This document shows, one piece after another, positions 12,511 to 24,139 of a stretch of 64,000 nt of DNA. Each line of letters opens with the position of its first letter. Position 1 is the stretch's first letter. Below the pieces are notes generated by a model, which saw only the letters and a list, made by a program, of their open reading frames with translations, did not search any database and was not told the DNA's origin. The stretch lies in contig NC_073696.1 in NCBI RefSeq assembly GCF_029784165.1, positions 25,674,358 to 25,738,357 of the forward strand. Direction: 5' to 3'. The stretch comes from Wyeomyia smithii (taxonomy: Eukaryota; Arthropoda; Insecta; Diptera; Culicidae). Both the position numbers and the translations under genes were made by a program.

Positions 12511-12724
12511 GAAGTAAGTACCAACTTGAAATCCAAGATGGCGATTTTCGGTTTCTTCCATTTTGATTGGTAAATGGCTGGACAATGCGTACCACCGGTA
12601 CATCCCGTATCTGCAGATATAAAACAGATCCATGTAATGTATCACTAATGATCCTTTAGCCTCTTGTCCAGTAACTTCTATCCCTACCACCCCGTGGTGC
12701 CAACAGGTGTACGAGTAACTTTAG

Positions 12725-13690
12725 AATAGATCGGGTAGCCAACCCCGGTGGGACCTCTAGTCGCATGCTAACAGGGAAGCGTCTGACCTCCATGTTAGGA
12801 GAGGCTCAAAACAGCGTCTGTTCTCTTTGTTAGGAGCGGCTGAACTACCCAGGACCCTGAGCACCAACACCTTAAGTTCTAGTGGCATTGAGGGCCTGAC
12901 ACTGCGGTACCACGTTGATTCTCCTGCGAGACAGTGGGGTTGATTGCGGGCCTTGCGAGTCTGCACCAGGAAAAACAATCTAGCGACGAACAAAGAGCAA
13001 ACTAATTCGAATCAGAATATTCGGCATAGACCCTGGTGACGAAAATGAACTAACGATTGGAAACTCGGAACATAGAACTGCCGATCTCTTAATTTCATCG
13101 GAAGCACTCGAGTACTTACCGATGAATTGAAGAGCCGCAAATTCGACATCGTAGCGCTGCAGAAGATGTGTTGGAAATATTCTATAGTACATACGTTCTG
13201 GTATGGTCATACCGTCTTCCTGACCGGTGGCAATACACATGAGCTGAGTATAGCTTTTATCGTGATGGGCCAGATGCAGAAGCGGGTGATTGGGTGGTGG
13301 CAGATCACTTCCCGAATGGGCCACTTGAGGATCAAAGGCCGGTTCTTCAATGTCAGCAAATGCACAACCCGCACCTCAGAAGCACCGATGATAATACAGA
13401 TGAAGTCTACCCGCAGCTGGACCGCGAATACGACCGCTGCCCAACACATGATATCAAGATCATCATCGGAGATTACAACGCCCAGTAGTACTTTCTTCCA
13501 GCACAACCTCCCACATTGGTACACCTGGAGATCACAAAATCAGGCAGAATCGCAAATCGACCACGTACTGATAGATGGTCGGCATTTCTCGGACATCGCC
13601 GACGTCAGAACCTTCCGAGGCGTAACAACGAATCGGACCACTATCAAGTGATGGCGGAGATGTGTCCAAAACTTTCTTTTATGAACAACA
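12725..13690 (+). pseudogene. RTE-clade LINE 5' region and endonuclease relic
   Basis: The 5' part (12725-13000) contains GTTAGGAGCGGCTGA, also present inverted at 61655-61670 in a second 5' region. It is followed by endonuclease text in shifting frames: KSRKFDIVALQ (13130), IKIIIGDYNAQ (13455-13488, the GDFNA motif) and IDHVLIDGRHFSDIADVRTFRG in pieces (13555-13620), then SDHY (13640). Several frameshifts and a deletion break it. 13690-14063 holds nothing recognisable. Confidence 0.65.
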
Positions 13691-14063
13691 CTCGTTACGC
13701 TGGGCAGGACATGTTGTACGAATGTCGGACCCTGCAAGACTGCTGGAAATCCGATTGGTACACGGCGAAGAGGAGCGCAATGAGCAACGTGGTTAGAACC
13801 GAGTTTATTAGAGAAATTTTGTTCATCAGGTTATATTTTGAAGATGTTACGCCAAATAAAGAAGAAATGAAGTAAGTATTTCAGTACTTTTGCTGCGCTC
13901 TATGTAGAATAGCAACATTCTGGATACAGTTTATGTGAAGGAAAGTAGTTAAAATGGACACCCAAAGATTTAATCTAGATAACTACTTTAATATTGCTTT
14001 ATAGATCGAAACAGTCATCGAATTGAAACTTGGGATCATTTGTTATCATGATTATATTCAGTA

Positions 14064-14343
14064 CAGGTTGGACTCGAATCTCCGTGATTCGATTATCCGG
14101 AATTTTAATTTTTTGGTGATCGTTTATTATTTTTGTTCAGAAATTTTACTTTAACCATCCCTTCTGGCATATTTGTTTCCATTTATATGTTGTTACCACT
14201 TCCAAAATGTTTGGGACATGTTCGAATTAAGTGAAAATAATCAATGTCAATTTTTTTTTGCTTCTCAAGATTTTACCCTCCTCCGGAAAAATTCGATTAT
14301 CCGGAATATTTTTTTTATGTTCCGGATAATCGAGTCCGACGTG
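14064..14343. mobile_element. pogo/Tigger-like MITE
   Basis: Ends CAGGTTGGACTCGAA and, inverted, CACGTCGGACTCGATT, with TA at 14062-14063 and 14344-14345. The subterminal phrase CGATTATCCGGAA occurs three times, in both directions. The 'GGACTCGATTATCCGG' style of end is characteristic of the pogo/Tigger branch of Tc1/mariner (known for the family). No coding sequence in 280 bp. Confidence 0.75.
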
Positions 14344-14345
14344 TA

Positions 14346-15460
14346 CTATGCTAGACAAAATAAAGTGGGCACCTACTTTGTTTTTCTTTTCTTTATTTTT
14401 GGTGAAAATGACAAGTAAACACCTCCTTATATTTTTTTAAATTTGATTCATTATCGGCTGCCAAAAACAAAAGTTTTTGCAACAGACGAGTTTTCATTCG
14501 ATAAAAAGCAATAACAAAATAAAGTGCCCATAAAGGCCTCAAAAATAAAAATGTAGACGCAAATCAATAATTAATGCACTTCCTGCAATCGCTTTGGCAT
14601 ACTCTCCACGAGATTCTTGAGATGCTGTGGATCGAGATCTTTCCAGGTGCATTCTACAATAGCGAAATAATTATGTTTGTTGGTAACAGCAACATTGTCC
14701 ACCTTGGCGTCAAGAATTGCCCATAAATTCTCGATTGGGTTGAGGTCGGGGTTTTGTGGGGACCATTCCATCCGTTTGATGCGGCACGACCGAAAGAATG
14801 TCTTGGTCAGCTTGGCTGTGTATTTTGAATCATGGTCCTGCTGAACCACAGAGCGATCTCCCAGCCCGATCTTGAGCAGATAAACTTCCCAATTTTATCT
14901 GAGGATGTTGCAGTAAGATTCTGCCGCCATTATCCCGTCAATTTTCACCAGGCATGCCAAACCAGTCCACGAAAAACATCGTTACTATACCATTTTCCTC
15001 TCCGTGCTTCCCACTGCTTCGATACGCCGACGGACAGTCCGATGAGAAACCTACAACCTCCCTCACCTCTCGAACAATCTTTATATCAGTTCGGGCGTCA
15101 GTTTCCGGCTTCCACCCTCTCTCTGACCGACCCACCAACGACCCGAAGGTTTTCAGCTTCAGCATATTTTTTCCTTCCGAACCTTTTCTGATATTGTACT
15201 TTCTCGAAATATCCTTGATGAATCGCATTTCTCTTGCCGAAGCTTCGAACCAACAATTTTCGTATGCAGACAGGAATCGTTTACATAATTACGGCAGTTT
15301 CCATTTTTTCCGACCTTATCAATCGGAAACACGTGAACAAATGCTGCAGATACAAGGCAGAAGTTTCTAAAACGTCAAAATATTCGAAACATAAGCAGTC
15401 GAGGGGTCACTCGAAGGAAACTTATCGAAAACATTATATTACATATAGCTTTATTTTGTC
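14346..15460 (-). mobile_element. Tc1 element relic
   Basis: The left boundary abuts the pogo-like MITE. The phrase GACAAAATAAAG occurs at 14355 and, inverted (CTTTATTTTGTC), near 15450, suggesting terminal repeats about 1.1 kb apart. A related phrase also occurs at 14515. The transposase relic inside is on the minus strand. Confidence 0.6.
14574..15230 (-). pseudogene. Tc1 transposase, frameshifted
   Basis: The 92-residue frame at 14571-14849 carries VQQDHDSKYTAKLTKTFF (catalytic Asp 2 region) and WSPQNPDLNPIENLWAILDA, which contains the DD34E glutamate. Upstream, other frames give RSSGKHGEE (about 15005-15030) and an HTH-like VGRSERGWKPETDARTDIK (about 15090-15145). At least two frameshifts separate these blocks and the N-terminus is incomplete. 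Non-functional. Confidence 0.8.
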
Positions 15461-15564
15461 AATGTTTTTTTTTTGTGAGTCAAAACGATTATTTTGTTAT
15501 ATTTAAAAATCTCTTATTATTAACAGCTCATCAAACTAAATGAAACATCAAAAGAATTTAAATA

Positions 15565-17085
15565 GTAGGAGGGTGGTATTCAAGACACGACCGCATGACG
15601 TTGACTACCGTATTCTTATATTCCATTGAACCAAATAGTAGAGGGAATTGCAACGCTTCTTTTTCAAAACTTCTGTAACAAAATTTCGAGGCACCAAAAG
15701 GTACCAGTTGCCGAATATTCTCGTTTACTGGTTAGTCCGTCCAGAATTCCAGCCATTTTAGTATTTTGCAGTAGCCATTTATTACCAACAGCCACCAGCA
15801 TAACGGGTGGAACCGGCACGAGATGACCGGTACTATTTTGTCTTTCCTCCTTTCAGCTGCTAACACCTAGCGCTGTCGTAAAATTAACATCAACACAAAC
15901 ATGCATTTTTGCAAGGTTTTTTTTCCGCTAGCAGCAGCAATTGTAAAACATAAAATTCAACTAACCGCTTCTATTATAAAACTGCGAGGCACCAAAAGGT
16001 GCCAGTTGCCGATTTCTTGTTTACCGTTTTCCGTCCAGAATTCCAGCCATTTTAGTATTTTGCAGTGGCCACCAGCATTACGGGTGAAACCGGCACGAGA
16101 TGACCGGTACTATTTTGTTTTTCCTCCTTTTAGCTGCTAACACCGAGCGTCCGTATGTATCCGGTACGGTTTAATAATGAAACGGATGTGGTGAAATGTT
16201 CGAACGATACGTTTTATACCAAGGCTTCGTCAGATAATTACAAAGAAGGAGGGGCTACATAGATGATGGAATGGTAGAGACAAATGTTTCTTGAAAGCTG
16301 CGCCGGCCGCTGTCGTAATATTAACACCAACACAAACATGCATTTTTGTAAGGTTTTTTCCGCTATCAGCAGCATTTGGTAAAACAGAAAATTCAATTAG
16401 TCGCTTCTGTACCAAAATTTCGAGGCACCAAAAGGTGCCAGTTGTCGATTATATTGTTGTTTTTTGGTTAGTCCGTCCAGAATTCCAGCCATTTTAGTAT
16501 TTTGCAGTAGCTATTTATTACCAACAGCCACCAGCATAACGGGAGAAACCGGCACGAGATGAGCGGTACTCTTTTGTATTTCATCCTTTCAGCTGCTATC
16601 ACCTAGCGTCCGCATGTCACTGGTGCGGTTTTGGAATGAGAATGATGGGGCGCCGGCCGCTGTCGTAAAATTAACACCAACAACAAGATGCATATTTGCA
16701 AGGTTTTTTCCGCTAGCAGCAGCATAAACATCGGAAACAGAAAATGACAACAACAATAACAACAAAGTCAGATCGATTGTATCCGTTAGTGTCGACTGTG
16801 CTTGGGAAGAGAGGTAGTGATTGGCTGCGCGGTATGATTTAGACAATCGATATTAATTACCAATTTTTCAATAGTGTATCTCAAACAATAGTTTGTTTTT
16901 GTTACATAAATTTAACCGTAAAAGAATTTCTGATCGATTGATGCCAAAACCTCGAAAACCTGATTATAGATGACTGCAAAATGAGCGCTCAAAACCTGAC
17001 CACTTTTCTCTGGTTTTCCCTGGTTGAATTAATAGATTTTCAAATTCAGGGGCCTAACTTCGATATAGACGTTAGTCAACGTCAA
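15565..17085. repeat. Dispersed repeat with three internal tandem units, copy 1
   Basis: Begins GTAGGAGGGTGGTATTCAAG and ends near GATATAGACGTTAGTCAACG. Both ends recur at 27149 and 29300-29336, so the two copies define one family. Inside, units starting AGGCACCAAAAGGT lie at about 15690, 15988 and 16423. Each continues with GTCCGTCCAGAATTCCAGCC (or its truncated form), an ACCGGCACGAGATGA motif and CAGCTGCTA. No ORF of note. Possibly a non-autonomous element; no clear terminal repeats or duplication. Confidence 0.6.
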
Positions 17086-18258
17086 AAAAGATTGAAAAAT
17101 GTATAGTCAATATATTCAGAAACGCATCTTCTGATATAGAAAAATCGGTGATCAATTCATCTAAAAGTTAGATACAGAATTTACTTTTTCATCACATTTA
17201 GATGGACGCGTAGTGTCTTCAGCAAGGTTTTGAGTGGGCTCAAAACAAGTAACTTTGCCGAAGACATCATGTTTCTATCTCTTACATACTACGAGCTACA
17301 TAAATTTTTCTATGAAGAGGCACTAAAAATTCCAATTGTTCTAACTTTTTTCCTAGATTTTTCCAAATTTTTAAAACTGCTGCAAAGTTACCAGCTATAT
17401 AAAAATGCGTGTTTGCCAGATTATTGTTATTTTATCTATATGAATGAAAAGGTTGTTTTTATTTTTATTTTTTTTTTTTTCGTTATTTTTGGGGGTTTGC
17501 CATCGCCAAAACTCGCAATTCTTAACAAGTGGCAGTTCCATACAATAATATAACTATCTGCTAGTTGAAGGTATAAACTTTCGTCTGTAAAAACCTGTAA
17601 TATTCGTAGCATTTTGAAAAAAAGTGTGTAAAACGAACAAATTATTGCCATTATTCAGATCAAACTGCGCTGAATAATAAGATGTTTGAAAACCAATTAA
17701 TAAATTATAATTCCTACATCTATCTAACCTAATGTTGCTGTAAAAACAGCAATATAAAATCAAATGCACCTGAACATTCGTGAGCAAAATTATGAGTAAG
17801 CAGCAGAACACGTGAAACATTTACTCGCAGGGTGCGAAATTAGTAGCTTACCCTTACCGAGCACCCGTTTGACCTTCACAACAAAGCGCATCTTATTGCG
17901 TCTTCCCTATTGTTGTGATACGAAACTCACCAATCCATGGTGCAGAGGGGGAAAACAGACCGGTATAAATTCAAAACACTTCCACCCAACGTTAGCACGA
18001 ACAGTGCATAAAACTGTGAACCAGCATGATCATCATTATACTAGCTAGCCATCGTCAGAAACAGTTGCAGTGACCGCACACTAATAGACTATGATTCATT
18101 GTTATTTCATCAGAAGCAAGCAAAGCCACCCTCTATAAACTCAGCAATTGTTTTGGTTGCTACAGCCGGTACGGCTAACCTTCTCGATCACCGTCGATAT
18201 TGCGCAAATGACGCAATTTTCAATTAACGTCTATTTCTGCTTATCGCTATTTACTCAC
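17086..18258. other. Intergenic or intronic, no gene seen
   Basis: AT-rich, with poly-T tracts near 17466. The stretch 18050-18258 lies immediately 3' (minus strand) of the coding exon below and is the start of its intron. No other exon was recognised. Confidence 0.4.
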
Positions 18259-19105
18259 CTAAACCAAATTGCTTGAAGATCTTCTCAGCTTGAATGCACT
18301 CCTCGCCGGCTACTGATTGTTGTCTGGTTGGCAAAGCCTCAGCCTGTGGCTGAATCGGTTTCTGCTCGGGTTGTTTTGCCGGAGGTACCACTTTTGAGGG
18401 TGCGGCAGGGACTGGTGTCACAACGGGAGTGGGTTCCGGGACGGCAGCCGGTAGCGGTTTGGTCGGTTTTGGTTCAGGTGCAAAATGGTCCTCCTTCTTG
18501 TGGCTGTCAAACGCACTAAAAATGTCCTCCTTTTCGACGGAAGCAGCCGACATTCCGAAAGGTTCATCGATTTTTGGCTTGTTATGATCAGCCGCACTGG
18601 CACGGACCTCGGCATACGGATTCATGTAATCACTGGCGATTTCATCCTGCATCAAATGCAAAGACTCGCCTGGACCGGCACCGAACGGAACGGATTCAGT
18701 ATGCTGTGGTTTTTCAATTTTATCGTTGTTTTGTGACTTTTTTTGGGGTTCGAGAAAATCGAGTCCTCCCATATCCATCAGATTGCTCACGGAGGCTGGT
18801 CCCGGCTCCGAAGATTTATTGATCTCCTTGCCAGTGAAAAAATCATCTAGATTGTTTTGTCCCTGCGTCAATAGCTTGTTATCTATTAAAGCGGGCGCAA
18901 TCGGTGGCATGGAGAAGGAATCACCCAGCAAGTTTGCTTCAGCAGCAACGAATTTCTGTGAAATATCCGATTTTTCTTCGGTCATTATTGGAAAACGGGA
19001 GTGGTCGGAGAATAAATCTGCATTCGCAAACTGTTCCTTCGGCATATCGGTCAGATCTTTTGAAATCACTGTAGCACTATCGGGGTTTCCCAAAAAACTA
19101 TCCAT
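18259..19105 (-). CDS. First coding exon of an unidentified gene (possibly reticulon-like)
   Basis: The open frame extends upstream to a TTG at 19318, but the first ATG in frame is at 19105, in a good context (AAAAAA before ATG), so I start there. It encodes 282 residues plus one base, ending FKQFGLG at the donor GTGAGT (18258). The protein begins MDSFLGNPDSATV and is acidic and low-complexity, with a Pro/Ala/Val-rich stretch near residues 210-265 (PVVTPVPAAPSKVVPPAK). It shows no membrane segment or catalytic motif. Arthropod reticulon N-termini have this character, and a membrane reticulon domain would then lie in later exons outside or downstream; this is a guess. It is divergently oriented to SPTLC2. 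Confidence 0.6.
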
Positions 19106-19380
19106 TTTTTTACTGGCACTGGCACTTGCACTATTGGTCGTCACACTCGAAATAAGTTCAAAGTACTTTCTGCTTCTCCTCTCACTCCAAGGACGAATCA
19201 ACTGATGGAACGCGGCGAACCGATTTGCAGCAACCGTTCTGGAGTGCGGTGTGGTGCAGAAGCAACAAAGCAACAGCAGCAGCAGAAGTAGGACAGGTCC
19301 TCGTAACTCGTCAGACAACGCACAAAGGTTCTCTCACTGTGAAGAGGAATAATTTTCATCTGTTTCCAGAACCCGACTGA
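19106..19380 (-). promoter_or_regulatory. Probable 5' UTR and start-site region of the 18.3-19.1 kb gene
   Basis: On the minus strand an exact insect initiator TCAGTC lies at 19380-19375. It would give a 5' UTR of about 270 nt without an upstream ATG that I could see in frame. The stretch includes a CTG-repeat (CAG on plus, 19270-19287). No TATA box at -30 and no good DPE at +28. An intron in the 5' UTR cannot be excluded. Confidence 0.3.
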
Positions 19381-20615
19381 CGGTGACTCTTCTGCAACGG
19401 CTGTGCTGCGTGCGCGCGTGTGTGTGAATTTTATCCAGCCTACTTATATGTATACATATATTGACCATGCGCACAATGTGTACAGTGTAGGGATATACAA
19501 TTGTATATGCATCTCTTTGGAGATCATTCGTGGAGTCACACAACTACGACGTTGTCAAGGATCGTTTTTCCCGTTGTCAACGGTAACGTGTGTGTGCGTA
19601 AAACTTGTCTAGATCAAACTGACAATCGGTATTTCAAATGACAACACAACAATGCCTAACCGTACATTTAAAATCGATACCGTTCAACTCGTTGCAACTG
19701 CTTTTTTTCTATTTTCGTTGTCAAATCACACCGTTATCTGCTTTGGATAGCAGACTGCAGCCTCACAGCAAACTGATAACAATTTAATTATAGTTGACAC
19801 TGCGTTCTGCGGACAGCGAACGGTGCTTTTCTGGATGCAAAAGTGATGATAAAAATTTGTTCTCTCCCACTCTCGTATGCAAAAACTCGATCGGTCAAAG
19901 TATGTTTGTCGAGAGGGTGTCATATATTTTTGAAATCCTCTGTTAAATTGAACACATATTTCAATTCGTATATTTTTTAAACTCCAATTAAATATTTACA
20001 GTGAAATCAACATTTAGATGCATTTACAGCATAATTTAATAATATACGCATTATAAAGAAAGGAACTCAAGGGTAGAAAAGAACGTAAATCTTTGTCTCG
20101 TCGATATTTAGGAAGGAATTATTATTTTAAACAACCTACAGACATTTTGATAGGAATATTTTCTTGGGATTGCTTTTGAGAATATTTAAGATTAAGCGGT
20201 GTCGAAAAAAATGAAAAATTGGTTTTGAATTGGTTCAAAAAAACAAATCGAAAAATTAAATTGTGGAAATAGAGTTTCTAGAACTAGCAAAAGTATGACA
20301 AGTGACATTAACTTTGTGTTAAATTTGCGTCTAGTTTCAAATCATTGTCAGCATGTTTAAGCTTAATTCATTTGCAGGAGATTTTGAAAAGCACAATTTT
20401 TAAGATTAGTATCACAATTTTAAAAGAAGAACCGTTTGAGGTTCATAGAAATCACTTATTTGGCCAACATTCAACCATCCTACCGTATCTCCGGAAATTT
20501 CTCCACCTCATTTGCACACACCTAAAACTGGATCTCGAGCTCGGCTAAAAATCATTCTAGTTCACTTGGCAACTTGCAGAAATAATGAAACTGTCACATT
20601 TTTTCGTGAATCTTA
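19381..20615. other. Upstream intergenic, no gene seen
   Basis: Contains short ATGTATACATATA and TGTG runs near 19420-19470. No protein-coding, RNA or repeat signal that I can name. Confidence 0.4.
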
Positions 20616-21332
20616 TAGCAAATTTCTTTATTCCACCAGCTCACCTCGTTTTGACCTGGAAGCGCACTAACTGCTGTCAAAACCCTTCTTTATTCGCTTG
20701 ATTTTGACCCAGTTTGGACTCGCCGTGCTGCCCGAAGCGCACTGTAAAATTTGTCAGCTTGAACCCATCACCGCACGTGCTAAGTTCGTAAACAATTATC
20801 TGGCATCTCTTTCTCACTTTCGTCTTAAGCATAGTTTACAGTTCCAAGCGAAGTGAAAAATTTGACAAGTGAAAAAGCGTAAATTTTCGCTAGCGAAAAC
20901 TGACGTGAAAGTCCGTTTGTGGAACATGCAGGTATTTCACCAGCCGTCAGTTTACAGTTTAAGTGCAGCGAAATTCACATGTTTACACTCCGCGCGAAGT
21001 GAAAATTGGTTGCAACTGACAGAATATAAACGCACTTCAAATCAAGTTTTCACTTGCTGCTGTTTTTTCACTAGCGTTTGCATGCGTGAAAAAAGTAAAC
21101 CCAAGTGAATAAGATGAGATCCACAATCTTCGATTTCGCTGGATCGAATTTGTTTACAGTTCCAAGCGAAGTGAAATTTTTGCAGGTTGCATTTTTCACG
21201 GGCGTGAAAAATGAACATTTTGTATGAGATTTTCACTTCGCTTGGAACTCTAAATAGGGCTTTAAATGGCGATGACGTTTTATTATTCCTCGGCAGTTTT
21301 ACCCGCACACAGTGGAATAAAAAAATTCGCTA
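20616..21332. mobile_element. Harbinger-like MITE, copy 2, split by another element
   Basis: Terminal repeats TAGCAAATTTCTTTATTCCA and (inverted right end) TAGCGAATTTTTTTATTCCA are flanked by TTA at 20613-20615 and 21333-21335. The sequence is nearly identical to copy 1 (3003-3281) on both sides of a 433-bp insertion at 20829-21261. Confidence 0.8.
20829..21261. mobile_element. Nested TTAA-target MITE (piggyBac-like)
   Basis: Inserted into the Harbinger-like MITE with TTAA at 20825-20828 and 21262-21265. Excision restores GTCTTAAATGGCGATG exactly as in copy 1. Inverted ends share AGTTCCAAGCGAAGTGAAA; the same phrase occurs a third time internally at 21158. TTAA specificity is a property of the piggyBac superfamily. 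No ORF inside. Confidence 0.75.
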
Positions 21333-21959
21333 TTAGTTCACCTAACTGAAATCTCGGCACAAAATATCTGTAATCTCGGTAATATTTCATGCCGAAATTT
21401 TAGTAACGATGAACCGAGATTTACGAAAAAATATTATTTATTTTTCTTTTTTTAACTGAGCACTCAGTGGTGCGTTCTCGGCAAAAATTTTAAGTGTGTA
21501 GGATTCAACCGATATTTCAGCAAAAACTGCCGATTGCCGAAAGTCGTCAGATCATATTGCCGAGACTTCACAAAAAAAAACTAAGCTTGGCGAATCCCGT
21601 CTCTATTTTTTGCCGAATTTTTCGTCAAACACTTTTGATGTCGAGGTCAGCAAAAACATTACTGGTATCCCGGCACGAATTTTACGTATTGCCGTGTTTC
21701 GGCAATACAGTTGTCATTCTCATGAACGATCGAGATCGATAGAAGTGAAACAGTACGCCGGTATAGTTTTTTAGTCAAGCAAAATCCGCTGAAGATGACT
21801 GAAAAAATAAATAAGTAAGTCGAAACGTCCGGAAATTTGTGGCTTTTAATTTATTTCTCACCGATAAACGTCGATAATTCAAAAGAAATAAAATTAGGCG
21901 GTGATGATCCCAACGAAACAATATTTCTTTTTATTCACATAATATATTTTATAGTAATA

Positions 21960-22266
21960 CCACAGACTAACAGACATAACACGTCGAACAAATTTCCAAT
22001 AAAATCATCGTTTGGATGATTCTAGTATTTTACGTTAGTAACACTAGCACCATCTGCTGTCGTGTTCGCGCTGCATCATGTATTTCGACATCAGCGCCAG
22101 CGTTACTGCATGTATCAAATGGGAAACTACAAAATATGTATGAAATTGCATGACAGCGCCCCAGACGACGTTTTCGCGCGATGACTGTTATTCGATTGAA
22201 AATTTGAATTGAACGTTTTTTGTGGCGATGGAGCTAGGTTCCAGTGTTACGTCTGTTAGTCTGTGG
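21960..22266. mobile_element. MITE with TA duplication, 307 bp
   Basis: Ends CCACAGACTAACAGACATAA and, inverted, CCACAGACTAACAGACGTAA, with TA at 21958-21959 and 22267-22268. No coding sequence. Tc1/mariner-type target; family not recognised. Confidence 0.75.
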
Positions 22267-22404
22267 TAATACTATTATATTGTTTAAAGGATAAGCATAA
22301 GACGTACTTTCAGACTGAATATTCTGCTCAATGCCTTACTGGTGACCATGATAAAGACAAACATTCAAAACTCAATATGAATAAATTTCTTTACCTACAC
22401 ACTT

Positions 22405-23008
22405 TGCGAATTTCTTGATTCCACCAGCTCACCTCGTTTCGACCTGGAGTCACCCGAAGTGCTGTCAAAACCTTTATTTATTCGCTTGAATTTGACCCAG
22501 AATTGACCTGGAAGGGCCTGCAGAACAGACAGGTTCGCACTGTAACTTTTGTCAGTTTTGCGAGTGGGTTCACCATCGTATACATCGTATCTGTCAAAAC
22601 GGGCAAAATATGCGGGTGATGCTGAAAACAAAAGAAAAATGTAATTCGTCGCACTGTGCAGTGAAATCATGAAACGCAAATAAGAAATAATTGCTGCAGC
22701 AAATGTGTTTGTTATGGAATTAATGAAATCGGATTTAGATTTGGATTCAGATTCCGAGTTCGAAAGTGCTTTAATCACAATTTTCAGTAAGCCATCGAGG
22801 ACAAGAAGGAGTCGGGTGGCGAACTTTGTCATCAACGTACTTAGTTGAAAAATATACGGATATACGGAAAAAGTATTTTGACAGCATTATGTTTACATCG
22901 CACATGGTTTCACGCACACCAACGCAAGGCTTTAGAGCGTAGATCGAAATCATTTTTTTATTTCACCCGAAAGTTGGCTCTAACCCCGTGGAGTAAAAAA
23001 ATTCGCTA
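22405..23008. mobile_element. Harbinger-like element, copy 3 (longer, different core)
   Basis: The left end TGCGAATTTCTTGATTCCAC and its shared inner sequence (CAGCTCACCTCGTTTCGACC) match copies 1 and 2. The right end is the expected GTGGAGTAAAAAAATTCGCTA followed by TTA. The core differs: the plus strand reads an acidic, Asp/Ser/Glu-rich stretch (ELMKSDLDLDSDSEFES) near 22715-22760, which could be the remnant of the autonomous element's protein. The left duplication is eroded. Confidence 0.55.
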
Positions 23009-23545
23009 TTAATTTATCTCGTCAAACTTCCCAACAGCTGATCGAGCTCGCGAAGCTTTTAACAAATGTCAGCGATATATTTCGACGAACGTTCGGGAAA
23101 TATATCGATCTACCGTAAACCAGCATGTATTGATATTTTGTTTGCCGAAGTTCTTGAAAATTCTGCCGAAAACTTGTAGAACATTTCGCTGAATTTATCA
23201 GCTGTTGAGTCCTCTCGAGCTCAACTCACTCGTTGAGCTTATAATTCATCTTTTGAAAGAAAACTACCGAATTCTCAGCGAAATTATTCTCTGCGATTGG
23301 ATTCTACTGAAAAAAAAAAAAAACTACTCGTTACTGTGCCGAAACATTCTGTTTATGTAACCGAAGTTTGCCGCTTCTCGGTTGGATTTGCCGAGAGCAC
23401 AGTTGGCATAAAATGACATCTGTCATATATTGGTTTCCCAAAATTCTCGGCAAAAGTTATTCAGCCGAGATGGTTGCCGAGCACTCGGCTGTCCAAATCT
23501 CGACACAAACAATGCCGAGATTCGTCGAAATTTTTTAAGTGTGCA

Positions 23546-24130
23546 GGTGTCTTCTACGAAACTCTCTACAACATGTGTTTCAAGAGATTTCATTAAAGGG
23601 AAAAAACGACACAATGGACCGAACATCTAGTCACAAAACTTACAAAAAAACACAATAGCAGCGAATTGCATTGAAGCATTGAACTTTGCAATCAGTAATG
23701 CATGTTTAGCATGTAATGTAAAAACTAAGCTTGGAATCAAGTCCTGTCAAAAAAACTCTTCAATTACCACATTTTCGGCAAAAGATCGTGGCCGCTATTA
23801 CTTTGTATTTTTGGAATATCCTGGACCTGACAGAATTTCTCTGGAGAAAATCTTACATGCGTAATTATTGTTGAATCGCTATTATCTCTTGCATTCCCAA
23901 AGTGCATCCCCAACACACAACAGTTTTTTAAGTCCGCGCAACATCCACAAATCTGCTTGAATTTGTAGATTACTCATTAAATACAATGGATGTTAGGAAC
24001 AACGTTAAAGTTGGAGCTAGACACAAGTGAGGTATCTGATCGTATTGGCATATCAATGCTACTTTTTAAACTGCAAACATTGGAATTGAGCCTGGTCTCT
24101 TGAAGTGGCATGAATTATATTTATAACAGG
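23546..24130. other. Intergenic, no gene seen
   Basis: Nothing recognisable beyond short AT-rich tracts. Confidence 0.4.
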
Positions 24131-24139
24131 TAACAAATA

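Larger units (their letters stand above)
21339..23545. repeat. CTCGGC-rich repeat region hosting other MITEs
   Basis: Phrases built on CTCGGCA / TGCCGAG recur at 21354-21480, 21660-21710 and 23345-23525. The right edge ATTTTTTAAGTGTG at 23530 resembles AATTTTAAGTGTG at 21486, and the left edge CACCTAACTGAAATCTCGGC at 21339 is roughly its inverse. This may be one element of about 2.2 kb broken by the insertions at 21960 and 22405, or several small MITEs of one family. Confidence 0.4.

Noticed and set aside
12757..12993. Possible cellular gene over the GC-richer stretch
   Set aside because: It is the 5' region of an RTE LINE, shared in part with 61565-61672 on the other strand.
19106..19318. 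Extension of the minus-strand exon to a 355-residue protein with a poly-Leu signal peptide
   Set aside because: The upstream start is TTG, not ATG, and the Leu run is a CTG microsatellite in what is more likely 5' UTR. The first ATG is at 19105.
22395..22835. 146-residue minus-strand open frame
   Set aside because: It lies across the Harbinger-like element in antisense and shows no domain; the acidic text is on the other strand.
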